Below, in pieces: positions 21,458 through 27,291 of a stretch of DNA of 27,291 nucleotides. The translations under genes were made by a program, and so were the position numbers. The notes below the pieces were generated by a model, which saw only the letters and a program-made list of their open reading frames with translations, ran no database searches and was not told the DNA's origin. The DNA lies in contig NZ_CAMVPU010000048.1 of the NCBI RefSeq assembly GCF_947169445.1, positions 1-27,291 on the forward strand. The letters run 5' to 3'. Position 1 is the first letter of the stretch. Every line of letters begins with the position of its first letter. The stretch is from an uncultured Butyrivibrio sp. (lineage in GTDB: Bacteria > Bacillota > Clostridia > Lachnospirales > Lachnospiraceae).

Positions 21458-22318
21458 CTAAATCAGTCCATTTGCCATATCATTATTCACAAGGGACTGA
21501 TAATAATTGCTGATTGTCATTGGTGCATTGTAGAGTGCTGCCAGAACATACTGCTTGATATTCCTGACTTTAGTGTTATTCTCCTTCAGGGATGCAAGCA
21601 CATATTCGATATGGTTGCTTTCCAGTTTCATTAAGGCACTTTTAACTACTGCCGCAGGTTTGTCATCACCAGCAATGCGGATCATAGATCTTTTACTACA
21701 GGCCGTATCAAGGATAAGCTCGAATATCTCATTTAACATGTCATGATCATAGGGATTGTTCTTCAAAAGACTTTCATAAGAAAGCTGTTCATAAAAGTAT
21801 TCTCTGTAGCTTTCTCTCTCATCCATCTCGTCCGATAAGAATGGATTCGTATCACTAATATCAGTATTAATGGTATTAGTTTTATTTCTCTGTGATTTCC
21901 CATGTTCCGGAGCAATGATTCTCACAATTCCAGAACCATGATTTTCACTGTTCTTGAACTGTGATGCATTGGGAGAAATGAAATTCTTAACATAGATTCT
22001 GTTTGGCTTGCCAAGCCCCTGTCTCTTTTTCTCAATAAGCCCGATACCTTCAAGCTCCGATAAAAGCTTTACAGCTTTCTGTTCAGCACAGCCAAGAGCT
22101 TTTTCCACAGCCTCCAAGGTACAGTAAACAAATATCCTGCCCTGTTCATCAAACCAGTTGTTCCTCGCGGACAAGCTCACCCTATCAAGGAGCAGTCCAT
22201 ACAGCGTTTTTGCATCAGAAGATATCCCTGAAAATCTCCCGTCTGTATAAAGGAGCTTGGGAATCCTGTAAAATGCGAACTGTTCCGACTGCTCGCTGTA
22301 AAAGTAGTCGAAGTTCAT
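21458..22318 (-). CDS. repA: RepA_N-type replication initiator with DUF6017-like C-terminus (286 aa)
   Basis: The N-terminal 110 residues show the RepA_N winged helix: FYRIPKLLYTDGRFSGISSD, AKTLYGLLLDRVSLSARNNW, a strand IFVYCTLEAVEKALGCAEQK, and GLIEKKRQGLGKPNRIYVKN. The last 100 residues match DUF6017 as I remember it (IRIAGDDKPAAVVKSALMKL, then KVRNIKQYVLAALYNAPMTI). RepA_N proteins start replication of theta plasmids in Firmicutes and also occur in Tn1549-type elements. The start is the ATG at 22318 (MNFDYFYSEQ). No iteron array is visible inside the gene. Confidence 0.88.
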   Translation of the reverse strand: MNFDYFYSEQSEQFAFYRIPKLLYTDGRFSGISSDAKTLYGLLLDRVSLSARNNWFDEQGRIFVYCTLEAVEKALGCAEQKAVKLLSELEGIGLIEKKRQGLGKPNRIYVKNFISPNASQFKNSENHGSGIVRIIAPEHGKSQRNKTNTINTDISDTNPFLSDEMDERESYREYFYEQLSYESLLKNNPYDHDMLNEIFELILDTACSKRSMIRIAGDDKPAAVVKSALMKLESNHIEYVLASLKENNTKVRNIKQYVLAALYNAPMTISNYYQSLVNNDMANGLI

Positions 22319-22322
22319 TGAA

Positions 22323-22604
22323 TCACCACCCGTAAACCAGACTTGCCAGATCATACAGATCTCGCATATCCTTTTCAGGATTTGGAATCACATCATGTGA
22401 AAGCGGTTTGCTTCGGAAAGGATTTATATCTTTTCCGTACTTACACCTGGTATACAAGCAGGTTCTGAACTTCCATTCCGGCTGATAGCACTCACAATCC
22501 TGGCAACACTTTGGAACAGTAGCGTCTCCTGTAGGAATCTCTTCCATGAATCTTCTTAATCTCTTAAACTTCACATATTCCTCATCTGACATTTCACGCT
22601 GCAT
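22323..22604 (-). CDS. Cys-rich small protein upstream of repA (93 aa)
   Basis: A basic helical N-terminus (EEYVKFKRLRRFMEEI) is followed by a compact cluster, CCQDCECYQPEWKFRTC then LYTRCKYG, with six Cys. A polar C-terminus follows. The cluster could bind zinc or an Fe-S centre. It overlaps the preceding Cys-rich gene by 11 bases and stops four bases before repA, so the three are probably translated together. GGAG lies nine bases before the ATG at 22604. I know similar proteins only as uncharacterised neighbours of rep/par genes in Clostridia elements. Confidence 0.75.
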   Translation of the reverse strand: MQREMSDEEYVKFKRLRRFMEEIPTGDATVPKCCQDCECYQPEWKFRTCLYTRCKYGKDINPFRSKPLSHDVIPNPEKDMRDLYDLASLVYGW

Positions 22605-22830
22605 ACATGTTTACTCCTTCCTGTCCCAAAATTCTTTTTGTGCACCATCCGATGCATGGAGCAGCTTTCTTGTAAGGGCATCCGTCGCATGGTGTTGGAA
22701 CCACGCGCGGACGCTCTAACAGATAGTAGCAATTCATTTTTCCAAGCCTGCACCCCGACCTATCTTCATCCCAAAAGAAACAATTACTGCAATCCCCCGG
22801 CTTGTCTCCTGAATATCTTGCGTCTACCAT
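22594..22830 (-). CDS. Cys-rich small protein, Fe-S or zinc type (78 aa)
   Basis: There are nine Cys in two clusters: CSNCFFWDEDRSGCRLGKMN followed by C, and CDGCPYKKAAPC with IGWC. Paired CxxC motifs with aromatic spacing suggest a metal-binding fold, with two sites or one shared. The protein has no signal or membrane segment. Its ATG overlaps the stop of the DUF5688 gene by one base (TGATG) with GGAGG 12 bases upstream, and its end overlaps the next Cys-rich gene. A regulatory or DNA-binding role is possible but only inferred. Confidence 0.75.
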   Translation of the reverse strand: MVDARYSGDKPGDCSNCFFWDEDRSGCRLGKMNCYYLLERPRVVPTPCDGCPYKKAAPCIGWCTKRILGQEGVNMYAA

Positions 22831-23939
22831 CAGAGTGCTTCTCCTCCCTTTGATTTTGATTTAGGATCTTTTAGCTTTTCGCCTTTCTCATTTATGATTG
22901 AAGCGTTTTTTACCTTGTCTTCAAGGTCCTTGAGAATCGATGGCTTATCACCAATGTCCTCCCCAGCCTTCTCAGCAGCCTCTTTTGCCTCAAGTCTCTC
23001 CTCGTAATGAGAAGCGAGCTCAAAGACATTGTCCTTGCTGTCGTAGTGATAGACGTTATCGGTGAGCTTATCCTCAGGACGAACCTCTGAAGCATTTACC
23101 TGTTCTACCATGTCCTGGAGATTTCGGTAATCAGCCATTCCATCGTCTGCAATAAGGATGACCTCATGTCGTGAACTTGGAAGTACGAAGAAATCGCCAT
23201 CGAGTTTTTCAGCAGCATCCTTAAGGAACTCGGGGTAAGCAAGGATTCCTGCACCGTTTACCTTGTCCTCAGTAGATGCCACAAAGATGACATCCTTTCC
23301 GTCACGCTTTAGGCCCTCTGCGAACATATCGAACATGTCCACGCCCATCATTTCTCTGAGTGTGTCGGTCATGGTCTTGATCACCGCAGGACGGTAATTA
23401 GGGGCATTGGCAATAGCATCCTCATGAAGCTTATCTGCTGTGATGCCATAGTTCTCAAGCATGTTGTTGGTAACTGTGATGGACTGCATCTCACCGTTTG
23501 TGTGAACATCCAGAACGAAGCGGTAGTAAACTGCCATGTCCTCAAGATCCTTGTGAGGAATGTTCTCAAGGAAAGCTTCGTTGCCCTTCTTGGAAATAAC
23601 TTCCAGAGAGAGCTTGTCCTTCATCTGCTCATAGTCAGTGAGCACATTCGTGTTGACTTCAGGTGCATTGTCCAGTGACTTAGCAGCAAGATCAGCAATG
23701 GCATGGCGAAGTTCTGAGTAGTCTACTCCCTTCTCATACTCCTGATAGAATCCTTCAATATTGAAGTTGATTCCGATCTGACCATCGGCAGGCTTGATTG
23801 TCATGGCCTCATACTCGACGTTGGCCTTGTTGGTGTGATTAAAACCAATCTCAACATCCTCATATCCCCTTGTGTAGAGGGACTCCTTCAGGTCCTCAGC
23901 CAAAACCTCCTTGAACTCATCAAAAATCATGTGATCCAT
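22830..23939 (-). CDS. DUF5688 family protein, full-length copy (369 aa)
   Basis: The protein resembles DUF5688: an acidic helical start, the strand YEAMTIKPADGQIGINFNIE, LENIPHKDLEDMAVYYRFVL, ITVTNNMLENYGITADKLHE, IFVASTEDKVNGAGILAYPE and a terminal FFVLPSSRHEVILIADDG segment at about residues 250-267. A charged tail of about 100 residues follows. DUF5688 is common in Lachnospiraceae genomes and its function is unknown. AGAGGA precedes the ATG at 23939. It is the downstream member of a tandem pair; the other copy (24175-24942) lacks everything after the residue 250 equivalent. Confidence 0.85.
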   Translation of the reverse strand: MDHMIFDEFKEVLAEDLKESLYTRGYEDVEIGFNHTNKANVEYEAMTIKPADGQIGINFNIEGFYQEYEKGVDYSELRHAIADLAAKSLDNAPEVNTNVLTDYEQMKDKLSLEVISKKGNEAFLENIPHKDLEDMAVYYRFVLDVHTNGEMQSITVTNNMLENYGITADKLHEDAIANAPNYRPAVIKTMTDTLREMMGVDMFDMFAEGLKRDGKDVIFVASTEDKVNGAGILAYPEFLKDAAEKLDGDFFVLPSSRHEVILIADDGMADYRNLQDMVEQVNASEVRPEDKLTDNVYHYDSKDNVFELASHYEERLEAKEAAEKAGEDIGDKPSILKDLEDKVKNASIINEKGEKLKDPKSKSKGGEAL

Positions 23940-23968
23940 AAGCTTTTTCCTCTCTTTCTTTTAAATGG

Positions 23969-24102
23969 ATTTTTGAGTAAAGAAATAGGACATCCACTTC
24001 TGCTTTTTGATCACAAAAGTAAATGTCCTATGTAAAAATCTCCCCCAGGTTGGGGTAAATTTCTGACTCAAAAAATAACGATTTTTTTCCATTTTTTGAG
24101 CC
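23969..24102 (-). repeat. Nest of competing inverted repeats between two DUF5688 genes
   Basis: CTCAAAAAAT (24067-24076) can pair perfectly over ten bases with ATTTTTTGAG (24091-24100), or, as part of 24059-24076, with TTTTTGAGTAAAGAAAT at 23970-23986 over about 15 positions. Between them lie AGGACAT/ATGTCCT (23987-24029) and CCCCA/TGGGG (24043-24055), the latter followed on the minus strand by GAGATTTTTA. The layout suits an RNA switch or a miniature transposable element. No credible coding frame is present. Confidence 0.6.
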
Positions 24103-24174
24103 GAATTTATGGTTTTCCCTTGTTTCGTTGTAAGTTTTCCCTGGTCATTCAAGAGGCCCAAAACCGCGTAAATA

Positions 24175-24942
24175 CTAGGGTTTGCCCTGCTTTAGTAATA
24201 TTATGAAACTTCCGTCGCCACCCAGCTTTTCAGCCGCCTGATCCATAAAATCCTGGTAAGCAAGGATTCCAGCGCCCTGGGTCTTATCCTCAACAGTTGC
24301 AACGAATATAGGCTCATCAGCCTTAGGTCCGAGCCCGAGCATTTCTGCCTGCTCAGCACCCATCATCTCCGCCATCACCTCGGACAGTCCCTGGATTACC
24401 GCAGGTCTTACCTCGGGAGCAATTGACATCGCATCAGCGTGAAGCTGCTCTGCCGTGATACCATAGTTATCAAGCATCTTGTTTGTCACAAGAATCGAGC
24501 TTCTTCCCTCTGAAGATAAGTCAAGAACAATACGGTAAACAATCGCCATATCCTCCATATTCTTATGAGGAACAGTCTCAAGGAGCTCTGCATTTCTTTC
24601 TGCAGAAACAACCTCCATGGCAAGTTTGCCTTTCATCTGGCTGTAATCGGTAAGTGCCTCAAGATCAAACGCAGGATGATTATCAAGGGCATGCTCTGCA
24701 GAACTGGCAATCTGTCTGACTATCATGTCAAATGATCTGCCATCGGAATACTCCTTGAATGCAGCATCGATGCCGATGTTCACACCAATGACTCCGTCCT
24801 CAGGTTTCACTACCAGAGCTTCGTAGGATTGATTCATTTTCTCAACTGTGTGAGTCTCAACTGAATACTTCCTATCGAAGATCAACTCGAGTCTGTCCTT
24901 CACCGCTTTGGCAAGGTCCTCTTTGAATGTATCGAAATCCAT
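24175..24942 (-). CDS. DUF5688 family protein, C-terminally truncated copy (255 aa)
   Basis: It aligns with the downstream copy throughout: EALVVKPEDGVIGVNIGIDA, LLETVPHKNMEDMAIVYRIV, NKMLDNYGITAEQLHADAMS and IFVATVEDKTQGAGILAYQD. It then ends abruptly after GSFII with LLKQGKP, where the full copy continues FVLPSSRHEVILIADDG and about 100 more residues. The stop lies directly next to the hairpin-rich spacer, suggesting an insertion or deletion removed the 3' end. It may still be functional, because the conserved core is complete. AGAGGT lies before the ATG at 24942, which directly follows the stop of a possible 44-codon leader ORF. Confidence 0.8.
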   Translation of the reverse strand: MDFDTFKEDLAKAVKDRLELIFDRKYSVETHTVEKMNQSYEALVVKPEDGVIGVNIGIDAAFKEYSDGRSFDMIVRQIASSAEHALDNHPAFDLEALTDYSQMKGKLAMEVVSAERNAELLETVPHKNMEDMAIVYRIVLDLSSEGRSSILVTNKMLDNYGITAEQLHADAMSIAPEVRPAVIQGLSEVMAEMMGAEQAEMLGLGPKADEPIFVATVEDKTQGAGILAYQDFMDQAAEKLGGDGSFIILLKQGKP

Positions 24943-25077
24943 TCATACACCTCTTTCTGTATAATCGAGCCGTTGTTGGTTACTGCCCTGCGGTTTTCGC
25001 CGCCAGGCCTTACGGCATGAAAAAAGCACCAGTCCCACAAATGCACTTACGCACTCATGAGCTGATGCCCGGTTCAT
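24943..25077 (-). CDS. Possible 44-codon leader ORF ahead of the operon
   Basis: The frame begins MNRASAHECVSAFVG, has a basic middle (CRKAWRRKPQG) and ends TGA immediately followed by the DUF5688 ATG, so the two would be translationally coupled. The start codon has only a weak AGAATAAAG upstream, and the DNA folds into a GCCTGGCGG/CCGCAGGGC hairpin in the middle. It might instead be an untranslated structured leader. I list it because of the exact stop-start junction. Confidence 0.3.
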   Translation of the reverse strand: MNRASAHECVSAFVGLVLFSCRKAWRRKPQGSNQQRLDYTERGV

Positions 25078-25098
25078 GTCTTTATTCTCTTGGCCAAG

Positions 25099-25138
25099 AA
25101 AAAACAAGGAAGCATTTGGCTCTTGCCTGCTCCCTTGT
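25099..25138 (-). terminator. Intrinsic terminator upstream of the transfer operon
   Basis: ACAAGGGAGC and GCTTCCTTGT pair over ten positions (one G-T wobble) around a loop that itself contains GGC/GCC, followed by six T residues on the minus strand. It ends the 52-residue gene unit about 105 bases after its stop and isolates the long operon from it. Confidence 0.85.
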
Positions 25139-25174
25139 CCATCATAATAATATCATTCCCTAAAAAGCCTTTCA

Positions 25175-25245
25175 ATTATCACGGCATTATCAATTTGTTT
25201 CAAAACATTATCACAGCGTTTCAGAACGTTATCATATCGTTATCA
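25175..25245 (+). repeat. Five helically phased RTTATCA direct repeats
   Basis: ATTATCA or GTTATCA starts at 25175, 25186, 25207, 25228 and 25239, giving spacings of 11, 21, 21 and 11 bases, all near whole helical turns. The two middle units extend into 21-base repeats ending GTTTCAAAA and GTTTCAGAA. The last overlaps the stop codon of the 52-residue gene. The pattern resembles iterons or a multi-site binding array. Confidence 0.75.
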
Positions 25246-25401
25246 TTCAAATTTGGCTTCAGTTGTATAGGATTTAAGTGTCTTTACCAACGAAGCAATA
25301 ACGATGTCCTTTTGATTGTCAGTAAGCTTGCTTATCGCTGAGTACAATTCTTTGTCGTCCTTAGCCATCAGTATGTCTAATACCTTTTCTCCTGAAGTCA
25401 T
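25243..25401 (-). CDS. Small helical hypothetical protein (52 aa)
   Basis: This 52-codon ORF starts at ATG 25401 with GAGGA seven bases upstream and reads MTSGEKVLDILMAKDDKELY, then SAISKLTDNQKDIVIASLVK and a short polar end, KSYTTEAKFE. It looks like two or three amphipathic helices. Its stop codon lies in the last of five RTTATCA repeats, and a terminator follows, so it forms a single-gene unit. An ACTTGCA/TGCAAGT dyad and a TATAGT -10 box lie upstream. A small helical protein beside a phased repeat array could be the DNA-binding partner of those repeats, but that is only a positional inference. Confidence 0.6.
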   Translation of the reverse strand: MTSGEKVLDILMAKDDKELYSAISKLTDNQKDIVIASLVKTLKSYTTEAKFE

Positions 25402-25432
25402 ATCCAAGTCCTCACATATCTATGGTTTTGCT

Positions 25433-25475
25433 ACTATAAATAAGGTATCACTTTGTACTTGCATTTGGTGCAAGT
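25433..25475 (-). promoter_or_regulatory. Promoter with upstream ACTTGCA dyad
   Basis: TATAGT (25433-25438, minus strand) is a good -10 box 32 bases before the ATG at 25401. The -35 position is poor and falls inside a perfect inverted repeat, ACTTGCA-N5-TGCAAGT (25457-25475). That arrangement suggests a bound regulator at this promoter. Confidence 0.45.
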
Positions 25476-25560
25476 TTGGGAAGAATATATTCGGATATAT
25501 CTTTCTTTGCGGAGCACACGGGACTTAAACCAAAGGTTCACAATGTACCAACAGCTCTAA

Positions 25561-26169
25561 TTAATCCGTTATTTCTCCTCCAGCCTCTCTAAGATCAAAC
25601 AATGAAACGATCTTAAACTCTTTCTTTTCAGTATCCACATCCCTAAACCAGATGCTTCCACTATTGATACATGCGCCCTGCCAGTTCGCCCATAGATCTG
25701 ATATGTCCCATGATGCAAGTGTGGTCATCTCTTCCTCATTAAATCCTGTCTTATTTGCATATGCAATGAACTCTTCCTTGTTATTGCATAAATTATTGTC
25801 ATCTTTAGATCCAATAGGATACTGTATCATATCGCCTACAGTATTCCAGTCTTTTGCATTAACTGCATCTATTACCTTTTGGGCAAAAGCCTCTACTTCT
25901 GCATTGCTTGCATCTGTAAACACATCATACTTGCTTTCTTCTGTACTACTTGCTGCCGTTCCGGCCTCTGTGCTATCAGCATCTTTAGCTTCTTTGCTTT
26001 CTTTTTCTGTAATATCGTCTTTATCCTCAGATGACGCACTGTTCGCTGGCTCTGCCACTTTTTCTACCTGGATGTCAGTTGACTTCGCATTGTCGGATGA
26101 GCCATTACATGCAGTAAGCATGCTGCACACCGCAATGAGCGCACAATAAGATAATAGGTTACTTTTCAT
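25561..26169 (-). CDS. Lipoprotein of unknown function (202 aa)
   Basis: A lipoprotein signal, MKSNLLSYCALIAVCSMLTA, ends in the lipobox LTAC with the lipidated Cys at residue 21. A Ser/Glu/Asp/Lys-rich linker (residues 22-80) follows, then a globular domain beginning SNAEVEAFAQKVIDAVNAKD. This has a compact alpha+beta pattern (WNTVGDMIQYP, WDISDLWANWQ, SIWFRDVD, FKIVSLFDLRE) like the NTF2-like or DUF4878 domains of many Firmicute lipoproteins. It is anchored to the outer face of the membrane. GGAGG lies nine bases before the ATG. It follows the acetyltransferase gene by 36 bases without a terminator. Confidence 0.8.
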   Translation of the reverse strand: MKSNLLSYCALIAVCSMLTACNGSSDNAKSTDIQVEKVAEPANSASSEDKDDITEKESKEAKDADSTEAGTAASSTEESKYDVFTDASNAEVEAFAQKVIDAVNAKDWNTVGDMIQYPIGSKDDNNLCNNKEEFIAYANKTGFNEEEMTTLASWDISDLWANWQGACINSGSIWFRDVDTEKKEFKIVSLFDLREAGGEITD

Positions 26170-26205
26170 TAGTCATTTCCTCCAAAAATCTTTAAGGATA
26201 CTTAT

Positions 26206-26730
26206 TCAAATTACTGCTTTCCTAAGAATAAACATCCCGTCAATCTCATCTTCATCAGTTATTTTATAATCATACGTACTTCCAGATGCTCTGTGAAATC
26301 CGTTTAAAAACTCTACAATATGGAATCCACAGCAGTTCACATAAAAATGTACAGTATGTTTTTCAAAATAAGGAATCATGGTCTCCCAGATTTTCACCTG
26401 CGAGTACATCTTTTCTATCAGCCACCACACAGCCTGTCCAATCCCAATGTTATGCACTATCGGCTTTACAAAAAAAATAGTAAGCACACCCACATCCTCC
26501 CTGACATGGACTACTACACCACCCACTTTATTCTCGTCCAGCATGATCCTATATGCCACACCGGCATCAATGGCTTGATCTACTGTTTCTTTTGAAATTA
26601 TCTCTTCTTCATCCATATGATAATCACAGAAACCAAATGCTTCAAGAGCACCAAAGCTGAACGCTTCCTGATTGTCTATGATGAACTGCTCTCTATCATC
26701 ATCTTCTAATGGACTAAGAAATACATTCAT
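26206..26730 (-). CDS. GNAT-family N-acetyltransferase (174 aa)
   Basis: The GNAT core is visible: acceptor-side helices up to YRIMLDENKVGGVVVHVRED, the strand VGVLTIFFVKPIVHNIGIGQ containing the acetyl-CoA pyrophosphate loop H-N-I-G-I-G, then AVWWLIEKMYSQ, the strand WETMIPYFEKHTVHFYVNCC and a late FLNGFH. The substrate is unknown. I start at the ATG at 26730 (MNVFLSPLEDDDREQF), which has AGAGGA upstream; the open frame before it crosses a terminator hairpin. The lipoprotein gene follows. Confidence 0.8.
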   Translation of the reverse strand: MNVFLSPLEDDDREQFIIDNQEAFSFGALEAFGFCDYHMDEEEIISKETVDQAIDAGVAYRIMLDENKVGGVVVHVREDVGVLTIFFVKPIVHNIGIGQAVWWLIEKMYSQVKIWETMIPYFEKHTVHFYVNCCGFHIVEFLNGFHRASGSTYDYKITDEDEIDGMFILRKAVI

Positions 26731-26780
26731 GATATGTCCTCTCTTATTCTTCTTATATGTCTGATTCAAATAAACTCGCA

Positions 26781-26809
26781 TAGAAAGGGGCAGCCAGTCG
26801 CAGCTGCCC
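26781..26809 (-). terminator. Hairpin terminator after the coiled-coil gene
   Basis: GGGCAGC and GCTGCCC pair over seven bases around an 8-base loop, followed by a short C-TTT-C-T tract on the minus strand. It lies seven bases after the 26816 stop. The T run is short, so termination may be partial. Confidence 0.55.
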
Positions 26810-26815
26810 ATCATT

Positions 26816-27052
26816 TCACAGGTTAATTAAATCTTTGTATTCTCTTGCCTCTTTCTGAACCTCCTTTCTGAGTCTCTGGACATCCATGAAATGCTCAGCT
26901 TCAGCAAGTATCTTCTCTTTTCTTATCCCGGCTTCGGCCTCTACAATCTCTTTCTTCTCTGAAGCCACCAACCTGATTTTCTCAGCTTCGGCCTTAGCAT
27001 ATTCACGGATTTTATCGTTTTTGCTTCGTTTCAAGTTTCTTATAACCATCAT
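26816..27052 (-). CDS. Small coiled-coil protein (78 aa)
   Basis: After MMVIRNLKRSKNDKIREYAK the sequence is an almost pure charged helix: KAEAEKIRLVASEKKEIVEA, then EAGIRKEKILAEAEHFMDVQ and RLRKEVQKEAREYKDL. The heptad-like spacing of Ile/Leu/Val suggests a coiled coil. It has no signal sequence. I take the ATG at 27052, nine bases after GGAG; a TTG at 27067 in the same frame overlaps that site. It follows the partial gene at the window edge by about 15 bases and is probably co-transcribed with it. Confidence 0.65.
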   Translation of the reverse strand: MMVIRNLKRSKNDKIREYAKAEAEKIRLVASEKKEIVEAEAGIRKEKILAEAEHFMDVQRLRKEVQKEAREYKDLINL

Positions 27053-27067
27053 ACCGATCATCTCCAA

Positions 27068-27291
27068 TCATGAACTTTTTGCAGCCTTGTCATATTGCTG
27101 TCTTGTTATCTTTCCGTCTGTCAGAAGCTGTTTTAGTCTAACCTTTGACATTTTCGCCAGAGTGGCAGCTGTGTACTTCCCTGGCTGTGACTTGATACTA
27201 TCTTCAGATATTGTTACTTTTCCCGCCTGATTCCTGGCTATCTGCTTCTCGGATATCTCCAATGTATCCCCGTCTTTACTGATAGCATCAT
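27068..27291 (-). CDS. 3' part of an unidentified gene, cut by the window edge
   Basis: The frame is open from the window edge to a stop at 27068-27070 and ends with ATLAKMSKVRLKQLLTDGKI then TRQQYDKAAKSS. Upstream residues read DAISKDGDTLEISEKQIARN, which looks coding, and there is no in-frame ATG in the window, so the true start is probably beyond it. A TTG at 27262 with GGGGA nearby is a weaker alternative start giving a 64-residue protein. The C-terminal 30 residues have the rhythm of a short SHOCT-like helical motif (KLKQLLDxGxITxxEYxxxK), often found at protein ends in Firmicutes. Confidence 0.55.
   Translation of the reverse strand, partial: DAISKDGDTLEISEKQIARNQAGKVTISEDSIKSQPGKYTAATLAKMSKVRLKQLLTDGKITRQQYDKAAKSS

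Noticed and set aside
22571..22753. 60-codon minus-strand frame within the Cys-rich genes
   Set aside because: It is an out-of-register shadow of the 78-residue Cys-rich gene, which has the coupled start and conserved Cys pattern.
23961..24161. 66-codon minus-strand frame between the DUF5688 genes
   Set aside because: It starts at TTG without a ribosome binding site and its whole length is made of the inverted repeats. The DNA structure explains the openness better than coding does.

Overview
The window looks like part of a conjugative replicon, either a plasmid/chromid or an integrative conjugative element, from an anaerobic Firmicute, most likely a Lachnospiraceae such as Butyrivibrio or Pseudobutyrivibrio. 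That placement is inferred from moderately AT-rich DNA, strong AGGAGG-type ribosome binding sites, tandem DUF5688 genes and a Tn1549/CTn-type conjugation gene order. No integrase, resolvase or rRNA is visible, so plasmid and integrated element cannot be told apart here. Practically every gene lies on the minus strand, so the window reads biologically from high to low coordinates.

The right edge (about 27291 to 25140) is accessory: the 3' end of an unidentified gene, a small coiled-coil protein, a GNAT acetyltransferase, a lipoprotein and a 52-residue protein. The 52-residue gene ends in an array of five helically phased RTTATCA repeats and an intrinsic terminator.

The centre (about 25080 to 4820) is one nearly continuous 20-kb transfer and maintenance operon. 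In order of transcription it holds: a possible leader ORF; two DUF5688 genes (the first truncated) separated by a segment with competing hairpins; two Cys-rich small proteins; RepA_N/DUF6017 initiator, ParA and ParB (with a perfect 25-bp palindrome inside parB); a DUF4406-like protein; PcfB/DUF3801; the VirD4/TraG coupling ATPase; a decayed Maff2-type pilin gene; an AT-rich cargo gene; an intact Maff2 gene; VirB6-like, PrgI-family and VirB4/TraE proteins; an NlpC/P60 hydrolase; DUF4315, DUF4366 and a DUF4316-like protein; MobC; a membrane protein; a MobP-type relaxase; an oriT-like array of hairpins; SSB; and an ArdC-type antirestriction protein followed by a strong terminator. The logic is replication and partition first, then type IV secretion, then DNA processing, with SSB and ArdC next to the hairpin array where early-entering (leading-region) genes would be expected.

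The left part (about 4800 to 1) is accessory again: a helix-turn-helix protein whose promoter is flanked by two copies of a 17-bp operator-like dyad, a DUF4298 protein followed by a YfcE-like phosphoesterase with a changed metal ligand, a stand-alone nucleotidyltransferase-fold protein, and several small genes, including 59-residue and 39-residue genes found by eye with good ribosome binding sites. One plus-strand unit, a seven-codon ORF with a strong ribosome binding site running into a terminator at about 1390-1474, is the only convincing signal against the prevailing strand.
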